NCBI GenBank assembly: GCA_033439255.1
Contig: CM065886.1
Location: 558,001-622,000 of the forward strand
Direction: 5' to 3'
DNA from: Hericium rajendrae
Lineage: Eukaryota; Basidiomycota; Agaricomycetes; Russulales; Hericiaceae
Length of the DNA: 64,000 nt
A model generated the notes under the pieces. The model saw only the letters and a list, made by a program, of their open reading frames with translations, was not told the DNA's origin and did no database searches. Each line of letters opens with the position of its first letter. Within the stretch, counting starts at the first letter, position 1. This document shows positions 31,268-42,260 of the stretch, one piece after another. The translations under genes and the position numbers were made by a program.

Positions 31268-33502
31268 CTACGCCAGCGCTAAAACAGCCAGGGACCCACT
31301 GTACGCACGGCATCAACATCAGCACGCGACGCCACGACGCGACAAGGAGACGGGGGGAGAAGACACGCACCTCGGCCGCGGGGGCCCTCGGGCTTGATCT
31401 GCAGGCAGCTCTGGTGGATGAGGTTGAGCGCCTTGACGGCGTCGCGCCCGTCGATGACGCACGAGATGTTGATCTCGTTCGCGCCCTGCGAGATCATCTC
31501 GATGTTCACGTTCCCCTGCGCGAGCGTGCCGAACATGCGCCCCGCGATGCCCACCATATTCCGCATCTGCTTCCCCACGAGCGACAGGATCGCCATCTCG
31601 GCGTGCACCGTCACCTACACGCCATCCACACCCGTCAGCCGTGCCGTGCGTGGTGAAAGGGAGGGGGAAAGGGGGGCGCACGGTGCCGCTCTTCTCGAGC
31701 TCGCGCACGAGGCGCGCGACGGTCTTGCGCTCGAGCACGTCCTCGATCGCCATGCTGACGTGCACCTCGCTCGTGCTGATGAGGTCCACGACGACGCCGA
31801 AGCGGTCGAGCGTGCCGAAGATGCCCGCGAGGAACCCGTGCGACACGCTCTTGCGGTTCGAGTTGACGTTCAGCACGACGATGCGCTCCTTGATCGTCAC
31901 CGCCGTCGGCAGGCGCCGCGCGGGCGCCGCGTCCGGCAGCAGCGAGAGCGCGTGCAGGACCGTGTCGGGCGTGAGCGGCGTGTCGGGCTCGCCCACTGCG
32001 GCGTCGATGTCTGGGTCCGGGTGGATCACGGTGCCGCCGCCCTTCGGGTTCTCGACGTTCTTGATGCGAATCGGAATCTTCCTACGAATCACCTGTGCGC
32101 CGCGACAAGGTCAGCACGGCCCGCACCTGCTATGTACTCAGCACGCTCGGCGCACCTGCTCCATCGTGAACGGATGCACGACCTCGCTGCCATAGTAGGT
32201 GAGCTCAGCAGCCTCCTCGGGCGAGATAATAGGGATCAGGCGCGCAGTGGGCACCTTCCTCGGGTCAGCAGTAAAGATCCCGTCGACCTCCTTCCAGATC
32301 TGCAGCTCGGACGCGCCGAGGCCCGCCGCGAGCAGCGCGGCCGCGAGGTCCGTGTACCCGCGGCCGACCTGGCGCAGCAGCGAGCCGGGCACGGGCGAGA
32401 AGAAGCCTGCGACGCGCGCGTGATGTCACGTCAGACGGGAGGGCGCGCGAGGGGGGAGGAGGGGGCGCACCGGTGACGACGGGCACGCGCGTGCCGCACT
32501 CAAGGATGCGCGCAGCGAATGCGTGGGCGGCGGCGTCGTAGAACTGCTGCCCGAGCGCGCCGGCGGCCTCGGGGTCGTCGTGCGGCGGCACGACGTTCTC
32601 GAGCGAGACGAACTCGGCGTCGATGCCCTGCAGCAAGCACGCATGAGGCACGGAAAGAAAGGGAGGATGGGATAAGGGAGGACGCACGCGATCGCGGAGG
32701 GCGGCGGCGACGATTTTGCAGGCGAGCTTCTCGCCGAAGCCGATGATGCTGTCGCGCGAGCGCGGCGAGATCTCGTCGATGACCTGCGTCGCGTAGAGGA
32801 ACGCGCGGAGGCCCTCGCAGTCGCGCGCGATCTCGCGCTCGAGCTCGTCGAGCACGGCTTTGCCTGTGACTGCGCGCCGCGCGGCTACGAGGTGCTCTGC
32901 GCGGATGATGTCGACTGTCTTGCTGAATGACGGCGCGTCGTCGTTGTCCTCGTCCTCGCACCCGTTTATCCCATTTAGCGGCGTGAAGCTGAAGGAGTTG
33001 GATAGCCCGGACGGGCCCGCGGGCGACTGCGAGCGCGTGCCTGCGTTTGGAGGTGAGCCGAAAGTGGAAGAGGAACGCTCGCGGAGGAGGGGCGTGGTCG
33101 TGCCCGAGACGGCGGAGGAGACGGAGCCGGCCCGCGTCGGGCGGGGCTTGAGGGCTTCAGAGGCGGCGCGGAGAAGGAGATTCGTTGTTCCGAGGGCCTT
33201 AGTCGTACCGGAGCGTGCGGAACAGACGATCGCGACCTTGTGCTGGTCGAGGTAATATCTGTGCTGGGTGAGGAACTGAGAGGAATGGGATTGGATGAGG
33301 GGGCGCACGGGACGATCTCCTCTGCTATCCGGTGCGCGAACTTGCCGACACTCGTGCCGCCGTACTTTTGCACTAGCCACTGCGCGGCGGGGTCTGCTGT
33401 GTTCTGGTGCAGAGTCGGCGGGGTAGTCGGTGGGCTAGGCGACGGGAGCCCCGAGGAAGGGGTGGTCGAGCTCGGGGAGGGGGTGGATGGTGTAGAGGCC
33501 AT
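31268..33502 (-). CDS. HOM3: Aspartokinase (first step of Thr/Met/Ile synthesis)
   Basis: The protein phosphorylates L-aspartate with ATP (EC 2.7.2.4). Start ATG 33502. A Ser/Thr/Pro-rich leader of about 44 residues precedes the signature VQKYGGTSVGKF (K46). Next come KVAIVCSARSGTTKALGTTN, a long Ser-rich insertion, the kinase-domain blocks (SRDSIIGFGEKLACK, FFSPVPGSLLRQVGRGYTD, WKEVDGIFTADPRKVP, ELTYYGSEVVHPFTMEQ), and two ACT regulatory domains (VTIKERIVVLNVNSNRKS and HAEMAILSLVGKQMRN...GANEINISCVID). Feedback inhibition by threonine is typical of the fungal enzyme. I place the stop at TAG 31270-31268 after a 92-bp intron (31370-31279), because reading through gives an unconserved tail. Introns interrupt the gene at least five times. 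Confidence 0.9.
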
Positions 33503-35738
33503 GGTGTGTGCTCGTAGTGGTGGTGATACAGGCGATGAGGGCGCCGTCTGCAATGAGTAGTTGTCACTCCGAGGCGTTGCTGCTGCATGGAAGTAAGAAC
33601 TCACCAGGGTCAAGTCTGTGCAGGGTGCTTTTGATACAGATCGCAGAAGTTGAAACGTTGATGGCCCTTGGTCAATGGTGGGCTTTTGGATGGGAGGTGT
33701 CGTCTACAATGTTACTTTTCCTTGTTTAAGAGATGAAAGCATTGAGCGTGAACCGCTTTGGCATCGAAAGCAAAACTTACCGAGTCGAGTCTAGTCCAGG
33801 CTTAGGCTACTGATACACCTTTTACACACGAACGATTGCTAAGTACACCTGGGACAACATGACTCGACTCGACGCTCACCGGCATAATATCGTACGGTCC
33901 GTATTGCACCACCGTTGGTCGAGGAAGAAGAATAAAAGATGGAGTCATTGCGGCGAGTCAGAGGTGGCCAAGTGGACAAGGCCGAAAGCGCCGTCCCGCC
34001 GCCCGATGCGCCGATGTTGAAATGCCTGGGCTACGGCGCACGTCACAGCCGCTGGCGTTCGACGACGTTGGCTGCGTTTACATGTGTCCGCACGGCTTCA
34101 TGTCTTTGCGTGTCTGGACACTCGCCCTTCCGGAATTATTCAAAGCTGATGTCCTTAGTTTGAACATTTTCCAACCGCAGACGCGCACACTGCTCACGGC
34201 CTCGCCTGTGCATCAATTGATCACGGCCCACATGTGCGCACACCTTAATCAGTATCGCAGACTGTCGCAAAGCAGGTTGCATCAGTTGGAGGTATGTTTA
34301 CGGATACCATACTGCTAGTTTCCAGTCGCAGACTGTCGCAAGGGAACAAGCAGAGATGCGTTCTTGCCGTTTTCGGACGCGGATTGTCGCAAGGCAGCAA
34401 ATGAAGAAGCTGTGCGGAGGACGTACTACCGCTTTCAGGACATAGATCGACCACTCGAGGTACGTGTGCGAAGATCAGACTACCGCGTTTGCGCCGTGGC
34501 AATTGTCGAAAGGCAACAAGTGGAGGAGCAAATAAGCCCGCCTTTGGGAGACAGATCGTCGCGATGCAACACTTGGAAATTGGTATATGCAAGGCATATA
34601 TACCACGTTTCCAGACGCAGGCCCTCCTCTGATCTTCTCTTCCATAGCCAGCATAGCGATGCAATGGCGCAGCAAAAAGCTGAAGAATGAAATGGGGCGA
34701 GTGAGGTGCGGAGGTTACAGCGTGACATTGTTCAGCGAGAGCGAGGAACGGGGGAGGCTACACCCAGAAGAAATTGATTTGCGTTCGGAGTCGCGGTGCG
34801 TCTTCCCTTGCTCACGTTTGGCGTCGTAGGGGCACACTTGGACAGTGCGCATGCCGACAAGGACGCAAGTCGTGCAAGATTTGCTTGTCCCCGCAGTGCC
34901 TCGTGAAGCATTGATCGCTGATCTCGCGGTGTTCCCGCAGCTGATCATACAGAAGGGAGGAAGGAAGTGTATCAATCGACTGGGACTGACCGTATCGATC
35001 CACGGAGTCCAAAGACGGGATGATACAGCACTATAGAATGCTTGATCATAGCCAGGGCGCACGGCGTCGATCGATCCTACTGCTTCGCCGGAACTAAAAG
35101 CTGGTTGTTGAGTGAGGTCAATGGCTGCGGCTTCTTTCCTTCCCTCAGCACGGAAGGACGAGAGATCGGGTCGATCTTGTCTGGGCATGTACCTTCGGAT
35201 TTTATGATCGTGCTTCGACAATATGGTGAATAAGAGATAGAGTGCCGTAATTCGCTTCTGCGTAGTAAGTTCGGGCGAGTATGCGATCACGCTTCGGGAA
35301 ATTGGGCATGAGCTGCGATACGATGATCGCAACAGACGAGCGCTGTGGTGGTGGACGTGGCGTCCGCGTTGATGCGTGCCTGGCCTCGTGTGGGGATCAG
35401 GAACGGCCTCAGGCACGGTGCGACTCGCGCAAATCCTCTCACTTTTATTTCCGTCGACCATATGAAAGCACTCTCCTCGCATTCGCGTTCGTGTCGACCG
35501 CGAGTGGCCCTGTACAGGTTCTAGCACGGCAGCTGTGATAGTTGAGGAACGGACATACAAAGTCGCGAGACTCGCAGCGGCAGGCACGCGGTCGTGGGTC
35601 GGAGGTCAACTGCCCAAGCAGCATATTCACGCTCCGCACGGCCGTCCTCCTCATAACCGACACCGTATCCCGCCCCTCCCCTCCTCCGTTCCTAGGCCTA
35701 TTTCCTCCCCGCGCGACCCCTCCCTCCGCCCCTCCGCC
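33503..35738. other. 2.2-kb intergenic region with degenerate repeats
   Basis: No gene is supported. GCAGACTGTCGCAA-like words followed by AG/GGCA(G/A)CAA recur near 34258, 34328, 34386, 34502 and 34556, suggesting a decayed repeat with a spacing near 58 bp. A 290-codon minus-strand open frame (35587-34715) has no recognisable domain. Confidence 0.45.
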
Positions 35739-38255
35739 ATGCGTCTCAAACCGGCCGCGAACGACGCCGACGACGACCCGCTCGCGCACGCGCTGCGCCC
35801 CCCGCTGGACGAGTCCCCCGCCGCCCGCGCGCTGCGCATCGAGCGCGAGGCGGAGGCGCGGCGCGTCTCGCAGGGCATCGACGCCGCGATCCGCGCGGAG
35901 CGGCAGGCGAACAGGAAGAAGAAGATCGTGCGCGTGTTGCTGCTCGGCCAGAGCGAGTCCGGTGCGTGCGTTTCGTCCGTGTTCGCTGTCCGGGTGTTAC
36001 GATCGAAGGCGCGCCAAATGGACGCCCTCACTTCGACGGCACCTTCGATTTCTTCGCGGCTTCGACTTCGCGTCGCGCTGTGCTTCTTCGCGCTTGCCTT
36101 TGAGAGTATCCGCAGCCCCCGACTGGCGTGGCCAAGGCATTCGCAGGCTGCCACAGCTGCAGCCGCTCTGTCAGTCAAGAGTGGTTGTGATGCTCTCTAC
36201 TTATTTCGCTCCGTTCGACCTTGGCACATCATCAGCCCTGGCAGCGTTTCAGAGCACTCTTTTTCATACCGTCCCCCGAGTCCGCTCACTGACCTCATCC
36301 ACAGGCAAATCCACCACCCTCCGCCGTACGCTCTTCCCCTCTCCCTCTCTGACCCGCACTCAACGCACGCCCACTTACAGAATTCCAGCGCCTTTACACG
36401 CCCTCCGCCTTCCGCGCCGAGCTCATCCACTGGCGCGCCATCATCCAGCTCAACCTCATCCGCTCAATCCACACCATCCTCGCCGCGCTCGCCGACCCCG
36501 CGCCGCCGCCGCGCACGCGCTCCCACCACGCGTCCTTCTCGACCGCCTCGAAATCGACGCACTCGCGCACGCGCACCGAGTACGCGATCACGTCCGACGA
36601 GGACGCGGACGACGACGAGCCCTACGCGTCCGACTCGTACGCACACGCGTCGCCGCCGCGCACGGTGCCCGAGCACGCAGACGACGACGCGGACGCAGAC
36701 GACCCCGCCGCGCTCGCGCTGCGCCTGCTCCCGCTCCGCCACGCCGAAGCCTTCCTCCGCGCGCGCCTCGTCCCGCCCTCGGAGGACGTGCCCGCCGACC
36801 TCGGCGCGCGCCCGCGCCACTCCTTCTCCTCCGGCTCCTCCGACGCCGAAGTGGCGGTGCGCTCGGGGCCGTGGCGCAGCCGGCACTGCTTGGCGGTCGC
36901 GGAGGGAGAGGGCGGGGAGGAGGACGAGCCGCAGCGCGCGATCTGGCGGTGTCGGGGGGAGATGATGCGGCTGTGGGGGAGCCGGCGTGTGAGGGCTGTG
37001 TTGCGCGCGAAGAAGGTGCGGTTGGAGGAGGAGAGCGGGTTGTAAGTGCTTTTGCTTTGCTTTCGCTCTGCTGCATCGTACGCTTATGCCGTGCAGTTTC
37101 CTGGACGACCTCGAGCGGCTGACACAGCCGAACTATGTCCCGACCGAAGGTGCGTCTGTGTTCGGTTCAGCGAGGCGGTGCTGACGCGATGCGCCAGACG
37201 ACGTGCTCAAGGCGCGGCTCAAGACGATCGGCGTGAGCGAGTACAAGTTCGAGATGGAGGCGGGCCCGCAGACCGGGTGCGAGTGGCGCATCGTCGACGT
37301 CGGCGGCTCGCGGTTCCAGGTGCGCTTTCCCTTCTCGCCTTCCCCCTACCCTCGCCTCACCTCGCGTGTGCTCCGCAGCGGCGTGAGTGTTCCTTATGCT
37401 TGGCTTGTATGCGCGATGTTGAGACTGCACAGCGACGTGGGTGCCGTTTTTCGATGACGGTGGGTGTTTTTGTGTGGTTGGTTTGGGGTGAAGGTGCTAA
37501 TGGATGGGTGTTGGGTGTAGTGGACGCGATTATCTTTCTGGCGCCAATATCGTGCTTTGATCAGGTGCTTGCGGAGGACTCGAAGGTTAATCGGCTCGTA
37601 CGTGTTTATGTGTCCGTCTGCATTTGTGATCCGCTCAAGTGTTCTTGTTTATGTCTGCATATATCGTGCTTTCGACCTCATACCCGCTCGACCGACACGC
37701 CCGCCTGCCCACGCTCGCGTCCACAGGAAGACTCAGTGCTCCTCTGGAAAGCCGTCTGCTCGAACAAACTCCTCGCACACGTCGACCTCGTGCTCTTCCT
37801 CAACAAATGCGACATCCTCGCGCGCAAACTGCGCGCCGGCGTGCGCCTCGCGAAGTACGTGCGCTCCTACGCGGACCGCGAGAACGAGGTCGAGGCCGTG
37901 TCCAAGTGTGCGTGCTTCCCCTTTCCCGTTGCATCGGAAGGTAAGGAAGGGGGTGCTGACGGGTGCGGTAGACTTCAAGAACAAGTTCAGCGCGATGCTG
38001 CGCTCGTACTCGCCCGCGCCGCGCAAGTTCTACGGCTTCTGCACGTCCGTCACAGTACGCCCTCCCTCCCCGCCTCCTTCTCCTTCCACCCCCTCCTCAC
38101 ACTCCCTCCCGGCTAGGACACAACCACCACATCGGGCATCCTCGCGAGCGGTGAGTCGCCTCGTGCTGTGTGAGGGGAGGGTGCTGACGAGCATTGGACC
38201 GGCAGTGCGCGACATCGTCCTGCGGCAGAACCTGCGTCAGTCGAAGCTTGTATGA
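35739..38255 (+). CDS. Divergent G-protein alpha subunit, 12 exons, Ser in switch II
   Basis: Exons: 35739-35961, 36305-36325, 36381-37041, 37097-37149, 37198-37319, 37379-37382, 37433-37459, 37521-37597, 37727-37907, 37972-38054, 38117-38150, 38206-38255. They sum to 1,536 nt (511 residues) with consistent phases. Motifs: P-loop LLLGQSESGKST; helical-domain start QFQRLYTPSAF; switch I RLKTIG with the Arg finger (R326) and the Mg-binding Thr (T329); switch II DVGGSR, where Ser357 replaces the usual catalytic Gln; WVPFFDDVDAIIFLAPISCFDQVL; NKCD for guanine recognition; TSVTDT; and the C-terminal tail LRQNLRQSKLV. About 150 Asp/Ser/His-rich residues are inserted in the helical domain. The usual N-terminal myristoylation start (MGC) is absent. 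G-alpha subunits relay receptor signals; the Ser change suggests altered GTP hydrolysis. It belongs to a basidiomycete-expanded divergent group. Confidence 0.88.
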
Positions 38256-39690
38256 CTCGGCGCGGCAGATCAGCGCTCACCACGCCCGCCGCGGACAGGC
38301 CGCATGGGCCAGATATGTGTATGAGGCCCGCCCGCCGCCCTACCGCCCCACCACCACTCTACCAACAGCGCGCACGGGCCCCTCGATGCGATCTACGCCA
38401 CACACCACACCCTCGTTAACTCGCCCGCTGCGGCGCCCACATACCCGACATCCCTACACCGCGTGGCCAATCCGCCTTACATCCCGCCTCACCGACCTAA
38501 CCCAACATCCCGCCTCACCGACTTAACCCAACATCCCCGCCCCGCCGCCCGCCCCGCCCGCCGCCTCGCATGTACATATCCACATACCCGCCCAGCGTCG
38601 ACGCGAGCCAGGTGCGTGCGTCCTGCGACCGCGGCGCGCGGACTGTTGCTGACGGCGTGGCCACAGTGCATGATCACGGCTGTACATACTATATCTATCT
38701 ATCTATCTACATGCATATACTGTATCTAGCTTATTTGTGTACGGTAGTGCGCGTATCGATTTGGTTTGTCTGGTGTTGGTTTTGCGGTTTCGGGGTGTGA
38801 TGTCGCGGGGGGATGTGAAATGGAGGCATGGGCGACGTGTCTGGGCTTGCGTTCATGCTGGAGGGCATGGAGTTCTTCTGAATGGCAGGGGGCGAGCATG
38901 AACATGCCGTTTTTAGGAGGTGACGAGCGATCTGTTCAGGGCGAGCTTGTCTTCGTGTGGTCAGAGAGATTCAACAATTCAAGCTTAGAGCTGGCGAGCT
39001 GGCGCCCTTCGTCGCGCAAGATAAAAATGCGGCAGATATTATCCGACAACGGTACTGTCGTGTCAACTGCCCAGCCAGCGTTTATTCTCAAAGAGACTGC
39101 GGCATTCGAGCCATTCCACATTTTCCTCCAGTGGAGTCGGTCCGGCAGATGTCCCCCTACTGGCTACCCCATCTTCCGAGTCCTCAGGCCACCAACCCCG
39201 AACCTGCGTGGATACCGTCTGTCAGAGCAGTTCGCTCTCAGCAATCGGTGGCGACGCTGAGCGTGGTTCTGCGCAGACGTCGACGGGCCTTTAAGTGCCA
39301 TTGGAGGCAATGCGGCCCATAACCTTGGTTGGGCAGTCAAACGAGCTGGCTGGACACATTATGGAGTATGTCAGGCGCAACGATGTCCAGAAGCTCAACC
39401 AACAAAAATATATTTGCCGAGATTAAGCCTACAGGGGTATAAAGCCAGACGGGTCGCTGTTCCGGAACGTACTTCTCGCTCGTTTTGAAACAGCTACCCT
39501 GGGCGGGATGTTTCCTCTGATAAGAAGTGTTTATTTGAGGGGTCGGTCCGTGTGTCGTAAGTAGCTCGTATGAAGAGAAGTCCTTGCGTACATGTCTATC
39601 TGAAGCTCTCGATGATCGAGCGCAATGTCCGATCAACTCAGCTCCGGTCTCCTGTTCACGAATCCAGGCTTGGTGGGTCTCTCAGGTGAG
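38256..39690. other. Intergenic region with short direct repeats
   Basis: A 26-bp direct repeat (ACCGAC(C/T)TAACCCAACATCC) is seen twice at 38490-38540, and an (ATCT)n microsatellite lies at 38690-38712. No gene could be supported between 38256 and 39690. Confidence 0.5.
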
Positions 39691-39699
39691 TCGTTATAA

Positions 39700-40874
39700 T
39701 GTGTTGCCCTGCGGGGGAGTATGTGTCCGGTCTTGGTACGAGTAGGTCAGACGAAGGGGATCAGCATTGGGAATCCACATGATGCTCACTCCTGTCGATG
39801 ACTTCTACGTGCTTGTCTCTGATGTACCCGGTTGGAAGCACTAATTCGTCAGTCGGTGTCGGAGTGTATTCAAAATTCGGATCAGGCTTCCATGTTGCCC
39901 AAGACCCCGGTTCCGGTTCTGGTTCTCTCCAGCCTCCGTCGTCCTCGTCAGCCCATTGTTTGGACCGTTGATCCAACTCGTCAAGATCCCTGGTAGAGGA
40001 ATCTATGAGTGGCCTTGGTCCGCGTAGGTCAGACGAAAGGTATCTGCTTTAGAAATCCACGATGCTCACTCCTCTCGACGACTTCTACGTGATGATCGCG
40101 GGTGGACACTCCGCCAGGCTGGCTGAAGGCATTGCTGAATCTTTCAGAAGTAACAAGCGGTCGATAGATGGACATACCCGAGCAAGCGGTGGCGGATTGT
40201 ATTCGATATTCGATTCAGGCTGCCGTGTTTCCCAGGACTTCGCTCGCGGTTCTCCCGCATTTGTTCTATCAAGATAGTCGCCCGCGATCCGGCGAATTTC
40301 GAGTGCAATTTCGTCTTGCTTGCGGCGGATCTCCGAGGCGTGCTCGTCCTGCTTGCGACTGAACCGCTCCAACCGCTCTCTGATATGGGACGGTCAATCC
40401 CAGGTCAGTGGGATAGACAGACTCAAGGACGAACCCATGTGCCAGTATGAGCAAGGTGTTCATCGCCTCTATCTGCCCCGACAGCCTCCGACGCAAGCTA
40501 ATCAATTCCTCCCTCGTGAACAGACACCACCCAAGCTTGCGCCACGCGTCCTTCCCAAACGTCCAGCCGCTGCCGAAACCTCTCCTCCAGGCTGATATCT
40601 TTGCGTTCATCTGCTGTAGGAGATCAAGACATCTTCGGATGGAGTGGTGCAGTCCGTTCTCGACAGGCGCCGGGAGCTTATTAGGTCCTTCGACGGACAG
40701 CTCGTACTCCACGCCCTCGACGGTGTGGACCACGGAGTCGATTTCGAGGACGAGCTCAAAGTATTCTTCGGAGGAGCCTTTGCTGTCGCATAGCGCCTTG
40801 GTGACTGCCTTCGCAAGTTGGATAAGGGAGATGATGTCGCCCAGGGAGCCGACTGTGAATGCAAAGATAGCCAT
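39700..40874 (-). CDS. Lineage-specific protein with fungal N-terminal helical domain
   Basis: ATG 40874 begins MAIFAFTVGSLGDIISLIQL, an N-terminal module seen in many basidiomycete proteins of unknown or signalling function (often ahead of ankyrin, STAND or ubiquitin-like domains). A paralogous piece occurs at 59119. A long helical region follows (EYFELVLEIDSVVHTVEG, WRKLGWCLFTREELISLRRRL). After a short intron comes an amphipathic coil rich in Arg/Lys/Gln/Glu (RFSRKQDEHASEIRRKQDE). The 3' exons have been duplicated internally: SWETRQPESNIEYNPPP at about 40180-40240 and SWATWKPDPNFEYTPTPTDE at about 39850-39910. Splicing of the 3' end and the exact stop are uncertain. I do not know the function. 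Confidence 0.55.
39725..40270. repeat. Tandem intragenic duplication (about 285-bp unit)
   Basis: On the plus strand, GTAGGTCAGACGAA, ATCCAC(AT)GATGCTCACTCCT(G/C)TCGA(T/C)GACTTCTACGTG and the following exon sequence occur at 39745-39815 and again at 40027-40092, in the same order. The copied segment covers one exon plus flanking intron of the gene on the minus strand. Confidence 0.75.
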
Positions 40875-42260
40875 GACAGGGCGCAGAAGCAAACCAGAGA
40901 CAAGGCGAAGAGCCTGCAGGCTTATAGGTACAGATGACTATCAGCTGAGCAGCCTCATGTTGCACAGGTCTGTGCTTCTGTCCTGACTTCGGTGCTTCGC
41001 GTTGTGTTGCTGAGCTGCCAGAGAGAGTGTCGCGATAATGTGTAAGGCTTGTTATGGTCTTGCGGCGCCACCACCAACCTAGGCAAAGTCTTCAGAAATT
41101 CAGCTCGAGAATGGCCATGGACGATCTGGACGTTCTAATTTTTGAAACGGGGTTAGCTATCTGGAATCGCACATGATCAGGAAGCGCACAGCAATCAGAA
41201 TCCTGTGAAATGGCGTGTACCAAGGCTGTACAGCTGTAGCATTGACTCCGACTTGGATCAGACTTCGATCTCGAATAATCGATCGATCGACTAGAGTTCG
41301 AAATATCTGAGCGGGCCACTATTTCCACGCAAGATTCTCTTCAGATCCAATTAAAACACATACGGAGAGACGGGCCACAGACGGGCGTGACATTTCTGGT
41401 CGGGCCGTTTTCTGCCAAACAGAGCAAGCACGGGCAAAACGACGGCAAGACGGTCTCGAAATTTGTTCGTCGGTGACAATATTGCCAGCGTCCGACGACT
41501 GCAAAGAGAACGAGGGTGCCAGACTGCAAACGAGTACAATTATCCTCAATTTCTGGCATATATGTCGTGATTTACATCCGTGGTGACGATGTGCTCTACA
41601 AAGACGACGTCAGCGAAAGATACAGTCTCACAGCCACTAGCTATACCTCGGAATCTTCCAACGAATGGATCGTACGCTCATGATGAAAACCCGCTCGGAT
41701 TGTTTGTCAGTACCGGAAAATGGGTCTGATTGGGAGTAGTGACAGATGAAAGTAAATCTCCAGATGAATAAGACCTAGGCCTCATTATGACTCGCGCGGG
41801 AGCATACTAGTGGCATCAAGCGTCGCAGAATCCTTGGCGTTGCATATTGCTCAGCGAACCTCCATGCTTGTTACCCGCGCAACCGGGCTTTCAAGGAGAG
41901 TGCTGTGGGCGCCTCCGTGCATATTTTGAAGCCGATGAATGCGCCAGGCCACCGGCGCCTATGCGCGAGCGCCTCGGCGCTAGCGGTGCTAAGAGCTTAC
42001 TCGGCGTAGGAGTTAGTACTTGGCAGGCGATAGCTGAGCGATAGGCGTTGTGCATCGTGTCAGCAAGTGTCATGGATATTTGTAGCGCTGCACTTTCATA
42101 CGAAGATCCCAGCATAGGAGGGGCAAGGCATGTCCAGGCCCAGAGACGCGTACGCTATGGCGGTTGGTAGGCGGGCTCCACAAGTATAAAACGCAGCGAG
42201 CAATGTCTGTCCATCATATCGACGCAGAACCCACTTTTGCATCCAAGTTAAATCTCAACC
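40875..42260. other. Intergenic region, no gene supported
   Basis: Unique sequence with no convincing frame or RNA gene. A likely TATA-type element (TATAAAACGC) lies at about 42184, 75 bp upstream of the dehydrogenase ATG. Confidence 0.5.

Noticed and set aside
32426-32961. Arg-rich frames overlapping aspartokinase
   Set aside because: They overlap well-conserved aspartokinase exons in other frames and have no family match.
34715-35587. 290-codon open frame on the minus strand between aspartokinase and the G-alpha gene
   Set aside because: No recognisable domain, mixed composition without a codon pattern, and no splice or promoter signals. It may be a chance open frame in moderately GC-rich DNA, so it is mentioned only within the intergenic entry.
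36588-37076. Long Arg/Ala/Pro frames on both strands within the G-alpha helical-domain insertion
   Set aside because: The G-alpha frame is supported by motifs on both sides of the insertion; the others reflect GC-rich Asp/Ala codons.
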